64,000 nt of DNA from Cryptomeria japonica. Its lineage: Eukaryota; Streptophyta; Pinopsida; Cupressales; Cupressaceae. Of the stretch, positions 22,971 to 34,654 are shown in pieces (positions within the stretch are counted from its first letter, which is position 1; each line of letters starts with the position of its first letter). Position numbers and translations under genes: made by a program. The notes below the pieces were generated by a model, which worked only from the letters and a program-made list of their open reading frames with translations, did no database searches and had not been told where the DNA came from. The stretch is taken from the NCBI RefSeq assembly GCF_030272615.1, contig NC_081409.1, forward strand, positions 25,555,406-25,619,405, written 5' to 3'.

Positions 22971-23177
22971 ATCCATGGAGATAGATTCTTGAGTCCTCCC
23001 TTCCTCCTTCACGCATCCACTGTCTTCCATATCCAGTCATCCTCATCCTTATCCATCCAGACTATTCCAAAAATTCAAAAAAATGAAAAAATCAAGAAAA
23101 ATACCAAAAAAAAGAAAAAGCAAAAAAAAAGAAAAAATCAATAAAAGTAAAGAAAAATCATTCCATCCAATGGTTAA
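22971..23177 (+). other. T3 spacer before the solo LTR
   Basis: A/G-rich, with AAAAGAAAAA runs, ending AAAGTAAAGAAAAATCATTCCATCCAATG. It matches the T1 spacer just after the integrase tail (compare 38570-38605, GTCCAATGGTGAAAAC). Confidence 0.5.
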
Positions 23178-24689
23178 TGTTGGCATATGTGCAGAATATG
23201 TTGACATGATGATATAGTGTTGTCATTGATGTCAATATGCTGAAAGAGAACCGGTAATATGCTGAAGAGTGAACCAGTAACATGATGAAGAGTGAACAGG
23301 ATTATTGAAGTTAAGCAACTGACAAAGTGAACCGGTATGATGTTGTGAACTGAAACTGGTATGTCGGAACGAGAACCGGTATATGGAATGTTTTGTATCA
23401 AGGGTTCATATGGCATGACTACCGGTTTGTAGTCTTAGCTTTAGGGTTTCCGGTTGAAGTGTTTCGAGCCTGTGTGTTTCAACCGATGGCATTATGTGAT
23501 GAGTTAGCATTGTAATGGAGATCAGATCGTGTTGCCACGTCAGCCTCGTGCACGTGAAGGATCTTACATGAAGGAGATTGATCCTATCTACCTCAGGAAT
23601 GTGCGAAGTCTCTATAAATGGTGGAGAACATGTGATGGGTTATCACCTCCAAGAAGCGGCGAAGAATGAACGATGGAGAATGTCTTGAGATCTGTTCAAG
23701 ACCATTGTTTGCAAATGCAAAGTGTTCAATGGTCAGGATTGAACTGACTAAATTTCTCAACCTAAGTGTTTAGGGTTTAGGGTTTATGCTACTGACCTAT
23801 CTGTTTCCTATAAGGTCGATGTGGTGTTTCATGCCGAGGTTGTTGGCAAATGTTGTGTGTGTATCTATGTGCAGAGATACGTGATTCTTTCCAGACCAGT
23901 TGGGAGGATTGATACTTGCATAGTGTGTGTGCAGAAGGAAGGAACTAAAGCGGATCTGCATTGGCATTGAGTGCTATTACCAGATCATTGTAATACCTAT
24001 TGATCTCTAATCACTTCAATAGTTGGAAAATCCCTTAACAGGGTAGCTTTAACCAGCTTGTTGTAAATCCTTTAACAGGGTGACTCAAAGCCATTGAGTT
24101 CATAAAATCCTCTAACAAGGTAACCTCTAACAGGGTTTAACCCTTAACCAGGTATTCTAGCCATCCCTTAACCGGGTGATCCCTAACAGGATCGGTTCCT
24201 AACAGAACCTGATGTAACAGTCTTTAACCGGACTAGGCTCCTAACAAAGCGGACTTCTAAAGAGTTCAAAACAGCTTGTGGGTATTCATCCCCACCGTGG
24301 TTTTTCCCAGTTGGGTTTCCACGTGAAAAATATGTGTGTCATATGTGATTTCTTTTTCATGTGATGCTTTGTTGTTTTCTATCAAGTGGTGAATCATGTT
24401 GATCTAGTAAGTTATTATATTTCTGATGATAGATTATCTGTTTATGCATAAGGACAACGTGGAAATGAGGGAGTAGGTTGTATGGAAAACTAAGAAGATT
24501 GACTGGTTCGTGTCTTTCATGGTTGCACTGTGTTTAATCGGTAGGAATCTGATTTGGATCGATGTTAGGGATTGCCAATAGTTTACAGTCTGCAATCAAA
24601 CTGGTTCAGAAAAAGATTTTGTGCCTGTATTGATTCACCCCCCCCTCTCAGTACCGGTTTGGTACTCACTATTCATCATTGAGTTATTA
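23178..24689 (+). repeat. Solo LTR of a Copia/SIRE-like element inside T3
   Basis: It begins TGTTGGCATATG and is flanked on both sides by GTTAA (23173-23177 and 24690-24694). With one GTTAA removed, the flanks join to a sequence like the uninterrupted T1 spacer (CCAATGGTGAAAACCACTT), which fixes both borders. Typical features are many ACCGGT words, repeated CCTTAACAGGGT words, CGTGGTTTTTCCCAGTTGGG and a CACCCCCCCCTCTCAGT run near the 3' end. The terminal bases are TA rather than CA. The split LTR of element G shares these features. Confidence 0.85.
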
Positions 24690-24694
24690 GTTAA

Positions 24695-26434
24695 AACTAC
24701 TTCTTATGGTGCCTTGGGTAAGTACCATGATGAAAACTTAGCAAACAAGCATCATGTGTAATCCCCTCATCCTCTTACACTCTACACTTGGGGGCAAGCT
24801 TCATCCACGCAATCCTACCATCCACATTCCTTATCTAAGTCCATCCTCCTTTCTTATGTTTGATCTTTACTATCCTATCCATATCCTCAATCTCATATCC
24901 CTCATCCTATCCAAATGAATCCTCCATTCTTATCTTTGGTCTTGATCATATAGAGGCAAAATAATGTATACGCATGCATGCTTTGAAACACACAAGCCTT
25001 AATACCTCTATCCATCCATATCCATTACACATTATCCTTCCACCTTATACATTATTATCTACCATCTTTCCCATCCTTAATTCCACTACCTCTAGTGTGG
25101 GGCATTGTACTCCTTTTCAACATAGACCTTGGGTCTCCATCATCCTACCCTCCATCCTTTATTCCTCCATTTCCTATCCATATCTATCCACTCAATCCAT
25201 TTGTCTCCTATCCAAACAATATCTCCCTCCATCCATTCATCCATTCTCTTACCAATCCTTGGTTCTCTCTTGTCATTGGTTCCATTCAATCAAATCCTAT
25301 CCACTAATCCACCCCATCCTATCCAATTATATTTTTAATCCAATCCTATCTCATCCAATCATATTCTCCATCTCTTCCAATTCAATCATTAATCCCATCC
25401 CCAATCCAATCCTACTCAATCATCCATCCCCCTTTTCATCCTATCTAATCATTTATCCTTCTTCCATCCTATCAAATTCATCAAACTAAGCTTTTCCCAT
25501 TTACCCAAGCTTACACTGACTTATACCTAATCCAAGCACCTGTGCTAATCAAATCCAAGTGGCAATCCTCTCATCTGCAGACCTTTCCCATCCAACTTGT
25601 CTCTTGTCATCCATCAATCTATCCACACCCTTCCCATTGGGATGAATCCTTCCCATGTCTGGTATTTTATCCAAATCCATCACTTGCCCATCGGGATGCA
25701 TCCTTCCCTAGTCAGACAGTTTATCCAAATCCATGTCCTACTCTTGGCAAGAGATGTTAGTTTGTCATCTGCATGTTGTTTGCATGCTTGAGCTTTTCTC
25801 TTTGATTTTCGTCTTGTGTCCCAGGACTATACTTGTTCATGGTCACCTTGATCATCCTATATCTTGGTATGTCTTGGCTTGGGTATAATGGGGCATAGTT
25901 TTCATGGTATGGTGTGTTTGAAGGTTTTCCTTGTATGAACCGGCAACCCTGCATTAGTGTTCATCAACACTTGCATGATTGTGTGCAAGGCATACCTGTT
26001 TGACTGAGCGTCGGTCCATGCCTCGGATCTTCATATCATCTTGGTTCTTATAATCAGTGGTGTCGACTATCCATGGAAATATCAAACCTAGGTTTGCTCT
26101 CTATATTTTCTCAATAAAAAATCCTTCCATTCATCATTTATTTATTTGATTTCATTCACAAGGCTCCAATCCATCCTCTTTCCTTCTTCATCACTCTCAT
26201 TCTTTTATCGCCTCGTCTTCTAATCCATTTTCGAGAGCACACCCGTGTTCTTTGAACCCGCATGTCCTCTCGAGGGGGCATACAACTACTTCCTCGTCAT
26301 CCTTCCTCCTCATCATTCTTCCTCATCTTATGACTGGGGCATCATGCTACTAGTCCTTATCCTTTTCTTCCACTATGCTTTATTCTTCTTTGATATAACA
26401 CCACTTCATGACACTATATCAAATAGGGGCAAAA
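24695..26434 (+). other. T3 3' spacer with hairpin and polypurine tracts
   Basis: Mostly CCATCC/CAATCC pyrimidine-rich sequence with no recognisable gene; several open frames here are by-products of composition. A short block near 25610-25750 repeats CCCATTGGGATGAATCCTTCC with variation. At 26232-26272 CGAGAG pairs with CTCTCG around an inner GTTC-TTT-GAAC, and GAGGGGGCATA follows. The polypurine tract AAATAGGGGCAAAA is 26421-26434. Confidence 0.55.
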
Positions 26435-27414
26435 TGTAGACACCTAAAATTAATTAAATCAATATTTAATCAATTTAAGTCTGTCAACATAATTAATTAG
26501 TTTAATTGTGTTATCCTTATTCTTCTCAGTAATAATTAAATCTAATTTAATTAATCATGTCACTATTGTCCAATAATTAATTTATCAAATAAATTAATTA
26601 TTCCCCTATTCTTCTAAAGTCCCTCCAATAATTATTTCCTCTAAACCCACTTAGTTAATTAATTTTAATTAATTAACCTAGTCATGTGATTCCTACAAAT
26701 CACTTTCCTAGTCCCCACTTAGCCTAATCAATTCTTCTAGAAGTCCTCTTCATCCCACTTATAATTATTCTCCAATTTTAAATTCCCACTCATGTCACAT
26801 CAACATTGAGCCTCTCAAAGAAATTCAAATTTCTTTGAATCCCCCTGTGCATCCTCATTTTGAATTTCAAATTCCTTTTCCCCCCTTTTCCCAAGGAATT
26901 TTATATTCATTTTTATTCCTTCAAGGTATCCTTGACCCATGCCCACTACCTCAAACCAATCCTAGCCCTTCATGACCAAATCAATCTTGGCCCTCAATTG
27001 GCCTCTTCCAATCTATAAATTGTGGATCATTTCCTCACCAAACAACAACATCATTCTCCTAATCTTATGCTGCCCATTTCTCTTCTATCTTCTTCCTATT
27101 ATACCATCATAATTCCCTCATAATCCTTCAATTTTCCAATCTAAATCTATCCAAATCCATCATAATCACAAACTCAAATTCATATCCAATCAATAAGGAA
27201 ATCTTGTTGAGAAAAGGAGAGCAATCCACATCCACATCAAATGATACAATCCAATCAAGTGGAGCACAAGGGCACCTCCACTTCATCCAAGGCTCAATTT
27301 GAGGAAGGAGTCAAGCTTGGGAAGGTATACTTGGTTTTGGTAGTTTATGTTCTTATGCTTGTTTCTTGTTTTATTCTAACCATTCCATCTCTTCTCACAT
27401 TTTGCACATCTTCA
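26435..27414 (+). repeat. 3' LTR of T3
   Basis: It starts TGTAGACACCTAAAATTAAT and ends TTTGCACATCTTCA. It aligns over its full length with 18031-19020, with scattered substitutions and small indels visible by eye. The TATA box CTATAAATTGTGG is near 27012-27024. Confidence 0.87.
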
Positions 27415-28500
27415 CCGTAAAAAGACCAAGTTTAAAAAGAAGACACTTAGTCAAAGGAAATGAGTCCTAGCATAAATCATGATCAAGATATCACGACTTT
27501 CCAATCTAATCCCATTTTCAATCAAGATCCCACATGTAAATAATCTTACGTTGATCCCCTAAGCTTTTGGTATTCCATCCATGATGATCCCCTTTCATCT
27601 CAAGAGAAGAGTGTCCTTTCAAGTCCCATTCAATATCCACCTCTTATGCAAGATCATGCTATCCCTTCCATCCCATTCACTGATCAAATTCAAAATAAAG
27701 AGAAAAGGGCAAACTCAAATGATCCTATTCTAAGTCAAGATCAAGGTATCCCTTCATCCTTCAAATCTATTTTAGGTCCTTTCATTCCAAAGTCAAACCC
27801 TTCATTCCTTCCATCAATATTGGTTCCTTACCTCCCTCCATCCACCATACCATCACCTCAAATGATCCATAAGCAAGATCAACAAAGGCACACACCCTTG
27901 AAATCCTTCCAACATTCTCCCTCCATAATCCCATCCATACAATACCAAGTCATCCATTCTCATGCACCCATATCATTTCTATTGAAAAAAAATTATGTGC
28001 CAAATCTAAAATGCATAAAGATAGAAATTCACAAAAAATCAAGGATCAACATGTCCCATCAAAAATACATGCTCAACAATATAAAAATATGATCCAAAAG
28101 AAAGGAAAATCCAATAAGCCTCAAAGCCCCCAAAAAAATAATCAGAAACCATGTAGATTCCCGAGCAACTCATAGAAGAAATGCATCTGAAAGAGAAATC
28201 CGAATTGGCATCCAAACTTGCTAATGCACAAGCTTCCTCCATTCATAAATCCTCCAATCCTCCATTTAACAATTATCCATCTTCAAAATCCATTTTGGGC
28301 CCTTACCTCTCAAAATACACTATCTTAAGTCCAACATCCCCTTCATCTATTTTGGGTCCTCATGTCCCAAAATTTAATTTTCCTCCATCACTTCATCACC
28401 TCACAAGGTGTGTGCCAACTTTAATCTTGAAGACATTTCCATCTATCCTTGCACAAATCTTCCAACATCTCGTTTATTACTGAACACCTATTTTTCATCC
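27415..28500 (+). pseudogene. T2 Ser/Pro-rich coding remnant
   Basis: It continues T2 after the T3 insertion. Readable parts include QDHAIPSIPFTDQIQNKEKR, SILGPFIPKS, then SILVPYLPPSTIPSPQMIHK and a run ending KDQQRHTPLK. Later come KEKSELASKLANAQASSIHK and SILGPYLSKY. These match the T3 ORF region motif by motif, so T2 and T3 share a protein of unknown function. Frame changes and stops break it into pieces. There is no capsid domain or zinc knuckle. Confidence 0.5.
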
Positions 28501-30324
28501 TTCCATCCCTCCCATTCACTCCTTTGCATAAATCTTTCATATGTGAAACAAGTTTTTGTGTCATTTTGTCACACACTTGCCCATGCTCAATCTTTTGTTC
28601 AGTCCATTTCCTATTTCCTAGATATCTATTCATGTAACGCTTCGAAATCTGAGGTTGTTCCTCTTTAACATTATCTTTTGGTTAGGATGCATACTCAATC
28701 CAAAATGGAACCACTTATTATATCTTGGTACCAACATCTTTTTGTTTATTATATTTCATACACTTAATCAATTGCTCTAAATCATTGTGATCTCTTAGTT
28801 GAAAACATGGCTAGTGAAAAATCTAAAATCTTGCTTCAGCGCCACTGTAATTACCAAACCTTTGTAGGTTTCATCACTTACAAGCCAATGCAAGAAAAAT
28901 AACAAGATCAAAGGGCAATACCAAAAGATCAAAAGCATGAGCAAGAAAATAAATATCAAGAAAAGCAAAATGCAATGAAATGCAATATCAAAATGCTTGG
29001 CTATGGGAACATGCAAATAACTCCATCGGGATTATGGATGACTGACTGGCAATGGAGCAATATTTGTGATATTATAATGATAACCTCGTCAGGGCTATGG
29101 ATGCTTGCTGATAGTGAGGCTCTATCCAAGATGCTTTTCAAGTCAGGGTAAATCATGTAGCTAGTCACGTCGGATTCTAAAGATTGGCATGATCATATGA
29201 ACTGGAATAAACCCACTTGCCCACACATGGGTAATCAAAAACTAAGTACCTTGATCCAATTTGGGATTATTCTTCCCTTTTAAGTATGCTTCCTATTCCC
29301 TAGACATGTTCAGTTTAATTTTTTGGAGGTTCTAAGTGTGGGTTGGGTCTCTATCTTTGAAATGTTCAGGAACTTTTATTCAGGTGGTGCTCGATGTTGT
29401 GACAATCTTACATATCACCTTTTTGCAAATAGATACCTCTATACTTAGGGGCAAGTTTCATCCACTTTATTCTTCCTACCACATCCTCCATTATCCTTCC
29501 TCCAATATCCATTACCTTATCTAAATCCATCACTATTTATGATCTTGCATATCTCACAAAAGCAAATTATGACTATCAATGGTAAACATCAACACCAAAA
29601 CTAGACACACAAACTAATTTCTACAACAAAAACAAAGATACGTTTGCAAGATGTTTTATCTGACAATTATATGGGGTAGCATGCATGTTCATCTATAGTA
29701 GTTTGATTTTTGTTATCAAATCTCCTAAGCAACTCAAGGATGTCTTGAAACTAGAGATGCAAGGAGGGAGTTTGATATTTTCATTTGTCCGTTGTTTGTG
29801 AGTTAATCCTTGATACTATGTAAATTTATCTCAAGAAATGATTGGTAACGCATCATCGAGGACATTTCGAATTTGTATAGGATGAAGATTAACTCTTGCC
29901 TATTTTATTCAACCAACACTCAGGTCGTCTTGGTTCAATTATACCTCAACACTTGTGTCATCTTGCAATATCAAAATCCATGTAAGTTATACTCAGGTCA
30001 ACATGGCTCAAATATACCATGTTTCTTGTATTAACTTTCAACATTTAAAAAGCTCAATGATGATAAAAAGGAAGCACTATAAATTTGATCGAAAGGATGA
30101 CTATCTCAGAGGGAAGATTTCATATCATTATCATATCATTTAAAGTGCATTTAGTTGCATTATCATATCATTTAAAGTGCATTTAGTTGCATTTTGTATC
30201 ATTTAAAAAGCATTTAATCACCATCATTTAGCCACATTCATCATTGCATCCATCATATGCATATATATCACATCATCATGGTATCATTCTTCACTTTAAT
30301 ATCTTCATCATTAATCCAACTATC
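28501..30324 (+). other. T2 3' spacer
   Basis: I see no gene. A segment near 29020-29160 repeats words of the form TCGGGATTATGGATG/TCAGGGCTATGGATGCTTGC. Around 30120-30230 the word TTTAAAGTGCATTTAGTTGCATTATCATATCA is partly duplicated (split here only for description). The rest is A/T-rich with no conserved motif I recognise. Confidence 0.4.
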
Positions 30325-30775
30325 GTCTATCATGTCCTATACAAGATGTATCCTTCCTGAAACCAGACACAATCATCTATAATGTCTTATACAAGATACA
30401 TCTTTCCTGAAACTAGACGTTTTGATCATCTTTGTCTTATAAAAAATGTGTCCTTCCTGAAACCAGACATGATCATCTATCTTTGTCTTACATAGGATGT
30501 ATCCTTCCTGAAACCAGGCATGATCATCTATCTTTGTCTTACACAGGATGTATCCTTCCTGAAACCAGACACAATCATATATCTTTGTCTTACACAGGAT
30601 TTATCCTTCCTAAAACCAGACATGTTCATCTATGTTTGTCTTATACATGATGTATCCTTCCTGAAACCAAACACAATCATGTATCATGTCTTATACAGGA
30701 TATATCTTTCCTGAAATGAAATGTTTTGATCATCTTTGTCTTATATAGGATGTGTCCTTCTTGAAACCAGTCTTG
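30325..30775 (+). repeat. 51 bp tandem repeat in the T2 spacer
   Basis: About eight or nine units, each with GTCTTATACA, GATGTATCC and TTCCTGAAACCAGACA. The TCCTTCCTGA word recurs at 30451, 30502, 30553, 30604 and 30655, giving a period of 51 bp. Because 51 is a multiple of 3, a repeated 17-residue peptide appears in one frame, but nothing else supports coding. Confidence 0.85.
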
Positions 30776-30904
30776 ATCCCAACCTCATCAATCCAATCAA
30801 TCTTATCAATCCAATCAATTTGACCAATCTTATCAATCCAATCAAATCCATGCATGTCATCAACTATCCACTCTTCTATCTTTCATATAAAATTCTTCTT
30901 CTTT

Positions 30905-31125
30905 CGAGAGATCATTCATGCCTTTAAATGCATGAACAATATCTCGAGGGGGAATCCTATTACCATCTCTCAACATACTGGGGCAAATCCGGTCAATCTC
31001 ATCATCATATCATATCGACATTCAAATCAGTATAGGGGCACCATATCAAAAAATTTAGCAACATCAACATATGACTTTTCTTTGAACTAACATGTGCACA
31101 CACATCACTTCAAAGAGGGGCAAAA
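30905..31125 (+). promoter_or_regulatory. T2 hairpin, second purine tract and polypurine tract
   Basis: TTCGAGAGATCATTCATGC faces GCATGAACAATATCTCGA with a short TTTAAAT loop, giving a long imperfect stem (30905-30946). GAGGGGGAATC follows. The polypurine tract CAAAGAGGGGCAAAA (31111-31125) abuts the LTR. The layout equals that of T1 and T3. Confidence 0.65.
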
Positions 31126-32546
31126 TGTAGACACCTATTTCTGTCCACTTGATTAAATGAATTTTATTTTTATAATTATCATTTATCCACCTATTAATTA
31201 AAAGAAGGTTTAATTAATATCCCCTTTCCTCCTATTGAGCCATTAATCAAATTCAACATTTGATTAATTCCCCTTTCTTCTATTAATTGAATAAATTCGA
31301 TTTACTTGATTAAATCCTCTTTCTACATTTAATTAAAATCCTTTCTTGTATATAAATAAATAAATATTTATTTATAAACCCACCCCAACTTGCATTTTCT
31401 TACAAATGCAAGTTGCATCCATTTTAGTTGAAATAAAACATTTTATTTTAATTAAAATAAAAAATATCTTCCCACTTGCATTCTCCTAACAAATCCACTT
31501 GCATGTCTAATCCCCCTTCTAGATTCTTCTAAACCATTCTAATTAGCCTAGTCCCCCCCCCTCAAGCATTTGCACAATCCTTAAGAGAATGTCACTTCTC
31601 AAAAACCCCCAAAGTCTTCATAAACCATTAAAGGCTTTGTGTCTCCAACAAGTTAACCCTTAAAGTCTTCATAATCGTTAATGGTTAACTCAACCTCAAC
31701 CTTTGGTTAGATACTTTCTCTCTAACTTAACCCATATCCAACACATGGGTTTCTTCAAGCACTCATTGCTTTGACCCTAGTTATCCCATTAACCCTTGCA
31801 CAAGAGTTTATCCTTTGGACAAAATGATTATCCAATAACTCAACCCTAACCTTACCTCCTAAGGTAACCACCATGTCTTCTTAGGCATTTAATGCCTCTT
31901 ACATCTCCTCTCAAGCCTCCTCATGGTGACACTTGTCAACCTAGGATTGGGTTGAAAATATCATAAAGATTGAAGATCATTCAATACTAACCATTGTTAA
32001 GATTACTCAATCTTAACCCTCCAATTGCCCATTTCTTCTATAAATAGGCTTCATTTCCTTCATTATCCATCAATCCAAGTCTTCATGCATATAGTTTATA
32101 GTCTCATCTCATCAAGCATTTTAGCTTCCCTTTGATAATAGTAATTAGATCATTTTACTAGCACCATAGCATAGATTTATCATGTTAGTAATATATCATG
32201 TTATTTTCATTTCCATGCTAATTTAGCTTCATATCAATATCATCATCCTTGTATCATATCATAACTAGTTTCATATCAATATCATGCTAAGATCTTAGTT
32301 GCTTTGCATTTAGATCTTTTATCATATATCCCTCATTCTTTAGGTAGTCATCCTAGAGATCAAGTGCTCATCCAAGCTAAGAGCCACCTTGATTTGAAGG
32401 ATCCTTGGAGATAGAGAACAATGGAACAATCTTAGGAGATGGATGATTTAGCTTTCTTTTTCATTTAGATCTTTATTTTGTTATGTTTCATTGTTATACT
32501 TTCTTGTCTATTTTGTTTATTGGCTAACCACTCTTTCAGGTATACA
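31126..32546 (+). repeat. 3' LTR of T2
   Basis: 1421 bp, starting TGTAGACACCTATTTCTGTC and ending CAGGTATACA. It has A/T palindromes near the start, a run of C at 31554-31561 and a TATA box (CTATAAATAGG, 32038-32048). The last 340 bp match 5835-6177. Confidence 0.82.
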
Positions 32547-33141
32547 AAGACATCCAAACTTCTCACTGCTTTTTGGGGACCGATCTCAGAGTGAACACTG
32601 AAGAACATGTTTTGCTCTAAGGACCCATTGTTGATTAAGAGTGTGCAGTTGGTCATTGGTGAAGAAATGGGTGTGATTGGTCATCTATATTAGACCTGTG
32701 TGGATTTATACTCCCTTATCATGGCATGGGGACTTGAGTTGGATTCTTCATGCGAGCAGGTCCAACAGGTAATGAAGGCAATAATAACAGCAAAGTTCCT
32801 TGACAATATGGAGTCACTTTTGGAGTGGGCTATTCCGAGCGAAGGGTTTAAATTTTTTTGAAAGGGAGTTGGAGGTCCATCAAGAATTGAGAGGCAAGTA
32901 TATCCCCTTTCTTAGGAGATGGGAGGTGGTGAAGGCAAGATTCAAAGAGGTGGTGAGGAGAGGGTGGGAGGTGCTGAAGATGTTTGCACAAATTATGGAG
33001 CTGGAGGAGGTGATTCGGCAAGCTTGGGTGGAAGCAGGGGACAAGGAAGTGATCGACCGAAGGCTAAGGATGAGGACTAGAAGAACAAAGGCAGTGATGG
33101 CAAGCAGGAAATAAACCCTGGCAATCCTTCTGGGTGGTCCT
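32547..33141. other. Unassigned sequence between T2 and element G
   Basis: It does not match any other part of the window that I could recognise. It is less A/T-rich than its surroundings. A plus-strand open frame at 32800-33114 encodes a Glu/Arg/Val-rich peptide (for example WEVVKARFKEVVRRGWEVLK) that may be chance. An alternative frame gives DNMESLLEWAIPSEGFKFF and then Gly-rich, Lys-rich stretches. No start, promoter or splice signal is convincing. It could be an old target site or a fragment of another element. Confidence 0.35.
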
Positions 33142-33768
33142 TGATGGACTTGAAAAACACTGAGAGGGGGGGGGGTGAATCGGTGACACCAAAAATAAAA
33201 CTACTTCAAACACTAACCGGTAGATGAACTTAACAAAACTTTTAAACATAATGCATGTAATCCAAAATGATATAACAACATCCACAATAAGTAAAACATC
33301 CACCACAACACAAGTGTTTGTACGTGGAAAACCCAAATAGGTAAAAACCACGATGAGATGGAACTCACAAGTTAACTATCTACAGTAATAGATAACTGAC
33401 CGGTTAGGGTCTACAAAGTGCTCTGCTAGGAGCGAATCCTGTTAGAGATCCCAAAGCTTGATTAGAAGCTTATACCCTGTTAAAGGTAGTACCCTATTAG
33501 GAGTAACCTCAGTGGAGGATTTCTGAACCCAAACTAATGGATCACCTTGTTAGAGGATTTATACAAAGAAGCTTGTTAGAGCTTACCTAGTTAGGGAATT
33601 TGAATTCTGTTGTGATTGTTAGAAAACAACAGGATTGGTTTGATCTATTTGAGTAGCACAATAATTGCTTGATCAGATCCTTCTAAACATATTTAACACT
33701 ACTCTTCTACATACTCTGTAGCTTAACTCTTTTGTCTTTCGCTTACAACACTTTCACTCATATGAAAT
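33142..33768 (-). repeat. 3' LTR of Copia/SIRE-like element G, distal part
   Basis: On the minus strand it holds CACCCCCCCCCCTCTCAGTG near the end, CGTGGTTTTTACCTATTTGG, and CTAACAGGG-like words, as in the solo LTR at 23178-24689. It is the second half of an LTR split by element D; the first half is 44142-44622. The outer border (TGATGGAC at 33142 on the plus strand) is set by the expected CA end and is less certain than the inner one. Confidence 0.75.
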
Positions 33769-34551
33769 TGTAGACACCTAAAATTGTCCAATCTAATTAA
33801 ATAAATATTTAATTTATTTAATTATTTTAACCTAATTCTTCTATTAATTAAATAAATCCTTGTTTATTTAATTAATTCATTTATCCTCTTCTAGCCTTAT
33901 TTCTCATTTAAATAAATACATTTATTTATTTAAATTATCCTTTTTCCTAAATTAAATAAATATCTTATTTATTTAATTGATCCCACTTTTTCTATTAATT
34001 AAATGAATCTTTATTTATTTAATTAATTCATTAGCCTTTTCTACCCATGACACATGTCATTCATCTCTTAATTCATACACTACCTACCCTCTCATTATTT
34101 TCTTATTTTCTTTACCTACCCTCTAATCATAGCCGACCATTTATATTTTACACCTCTCAATCTTATCACTCCATTTCTTATAGTGTCTTCTATATAAGAG
34201 GATACTTCCTTCATTATCAACCCTAATCAATCTATGCGTCCTGATCGATTGACTACACTCTTTCATATGCGATCAAGCCTACTTGCAACCACACTTCCGT
34301 TCTTTGTTGAGCTCTTGTGCACATAAAATCTGAGAGCAAATATATCAAGCAAGATCAATGGAGATAGGAAGAATGGAGATCCAAACCCTATTGGACATGT
34401 GATGGTATAATTTTTGTGATTTCATTTGATTTGCATTGTCTTAGGTAATCTTCATATGTTATGGTGGATCTTTGTTGTTGTTAGGCTAGAGTTTTGTGGT
34501 TGAATTCATTTGGTCTTTCAATATTGTTGTTATCCATTTTCACCGTATACA
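33769..34551 (+). repeat. 5' LTR of element D
   Basis: It runs from TGTAGACACC to CACCGTATACA. Five A/T palindromes occupy about 33788-34030. The TATA box TATATAAGAG is 34191-34200. Downstream, GTTCTTTGTTGAGCTCTTGT and other long words are conserved in all T1 LTRs. Confidence 0.92.
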
Positions 34552-34575
34552 TTTTGGCATGCCCGGTGGGACCCT
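34552..34575 (+). other. Primer-binding site of element D
   Basis: TTTTGGCATGCCCGGTGGGA then CCC directly follows the LTR. Copies C (TTTTGGCACGCCCAGTGGGA) and E (TTTTGGTAGGCCCAATGGGA) are variants of it. The matching tRNA is not assigned. Confidence 0.78.
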
Positions 34576-34654
34576 TGTCCCTTTTGCATTTAACATCTTT
34601 TGTTGCAGATTTTGTGTTTTGAAGTTGCAGATCTGACATTTCCGACAAACTTTT

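Larger units (their letters stand above)
18031..27414 (+). mobile_element. T3 element, full length, non-autonomous
   Basis: The LTRs (18031-19020 and 26435-27414) are about 990 and 980 bp and similar throughout. After the 5' LTR lies the same primer-binding site as in T1 (TTCTGGCATGCCCGGTGGGA). Before the 3' LTR lies AAATAGGGGCAAAA. The interior has a leader with a motif array, one Ser/Pro-rich ORF region (21029-22970), a spacer and a nested Copia-type solo LTR. No reverse transcriptase, RNase H or integrase is visible. The flanks CCATC and CCGTA do not form a clean target duplication, so the outer junctions are less certain than for B, C and D. Confidence 0.82.
5835..32546 (+). mobile_element. 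T2 element (outer, non-autonomous LTR retrotransposon), interrupted
   Basis: The pieces are a 5' LTR remnant (5835-6177), leader (6178-7360), insertion B, leader and start of an open region (17216-18030), insertion T3, the rest of the interior (27415-31125), and the 3' LTR (31126-32546). The last 340 bp of both LTRs match (the GGTAGTCATCCTAGAGATC segment and a GGTATACA end). No reverse transcriptase, RNase H or integrase motif is visible in any piece. Continuity across B is supported by target duplications and by homology with T3. Continuity across T3 is inferred from position and from the related Ser/Pro-rich coding sequence downstream. Confidence 0.7.

Noticed and set aside
24974-25489. 171-codon open frame in the T3 spacer
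   Set aside because: Pyrimidine-rich CCATCC/CAATCC sequence lacks stops by composition; the frame has no homologue in the T2 spacer.
18026-27419. Target duplication for T3
   Set aside because: The flanks CCATC and CCGTA match at only two to three of five positions, so I do not claim one.
32800-33114. Possible host gene exon (104 codons)
   Set aside because: No splice sites, promoter or recognisable domain; the alternative frame is equally protein-like.
34552-34575. Assignment of a specific tRNA to the primer-binding site
   Set aside because: I could not match TGGCATGCCCGGTGGGACC to a plant tRNA 3' end with confidence; scanning a tRNA set would settle it.
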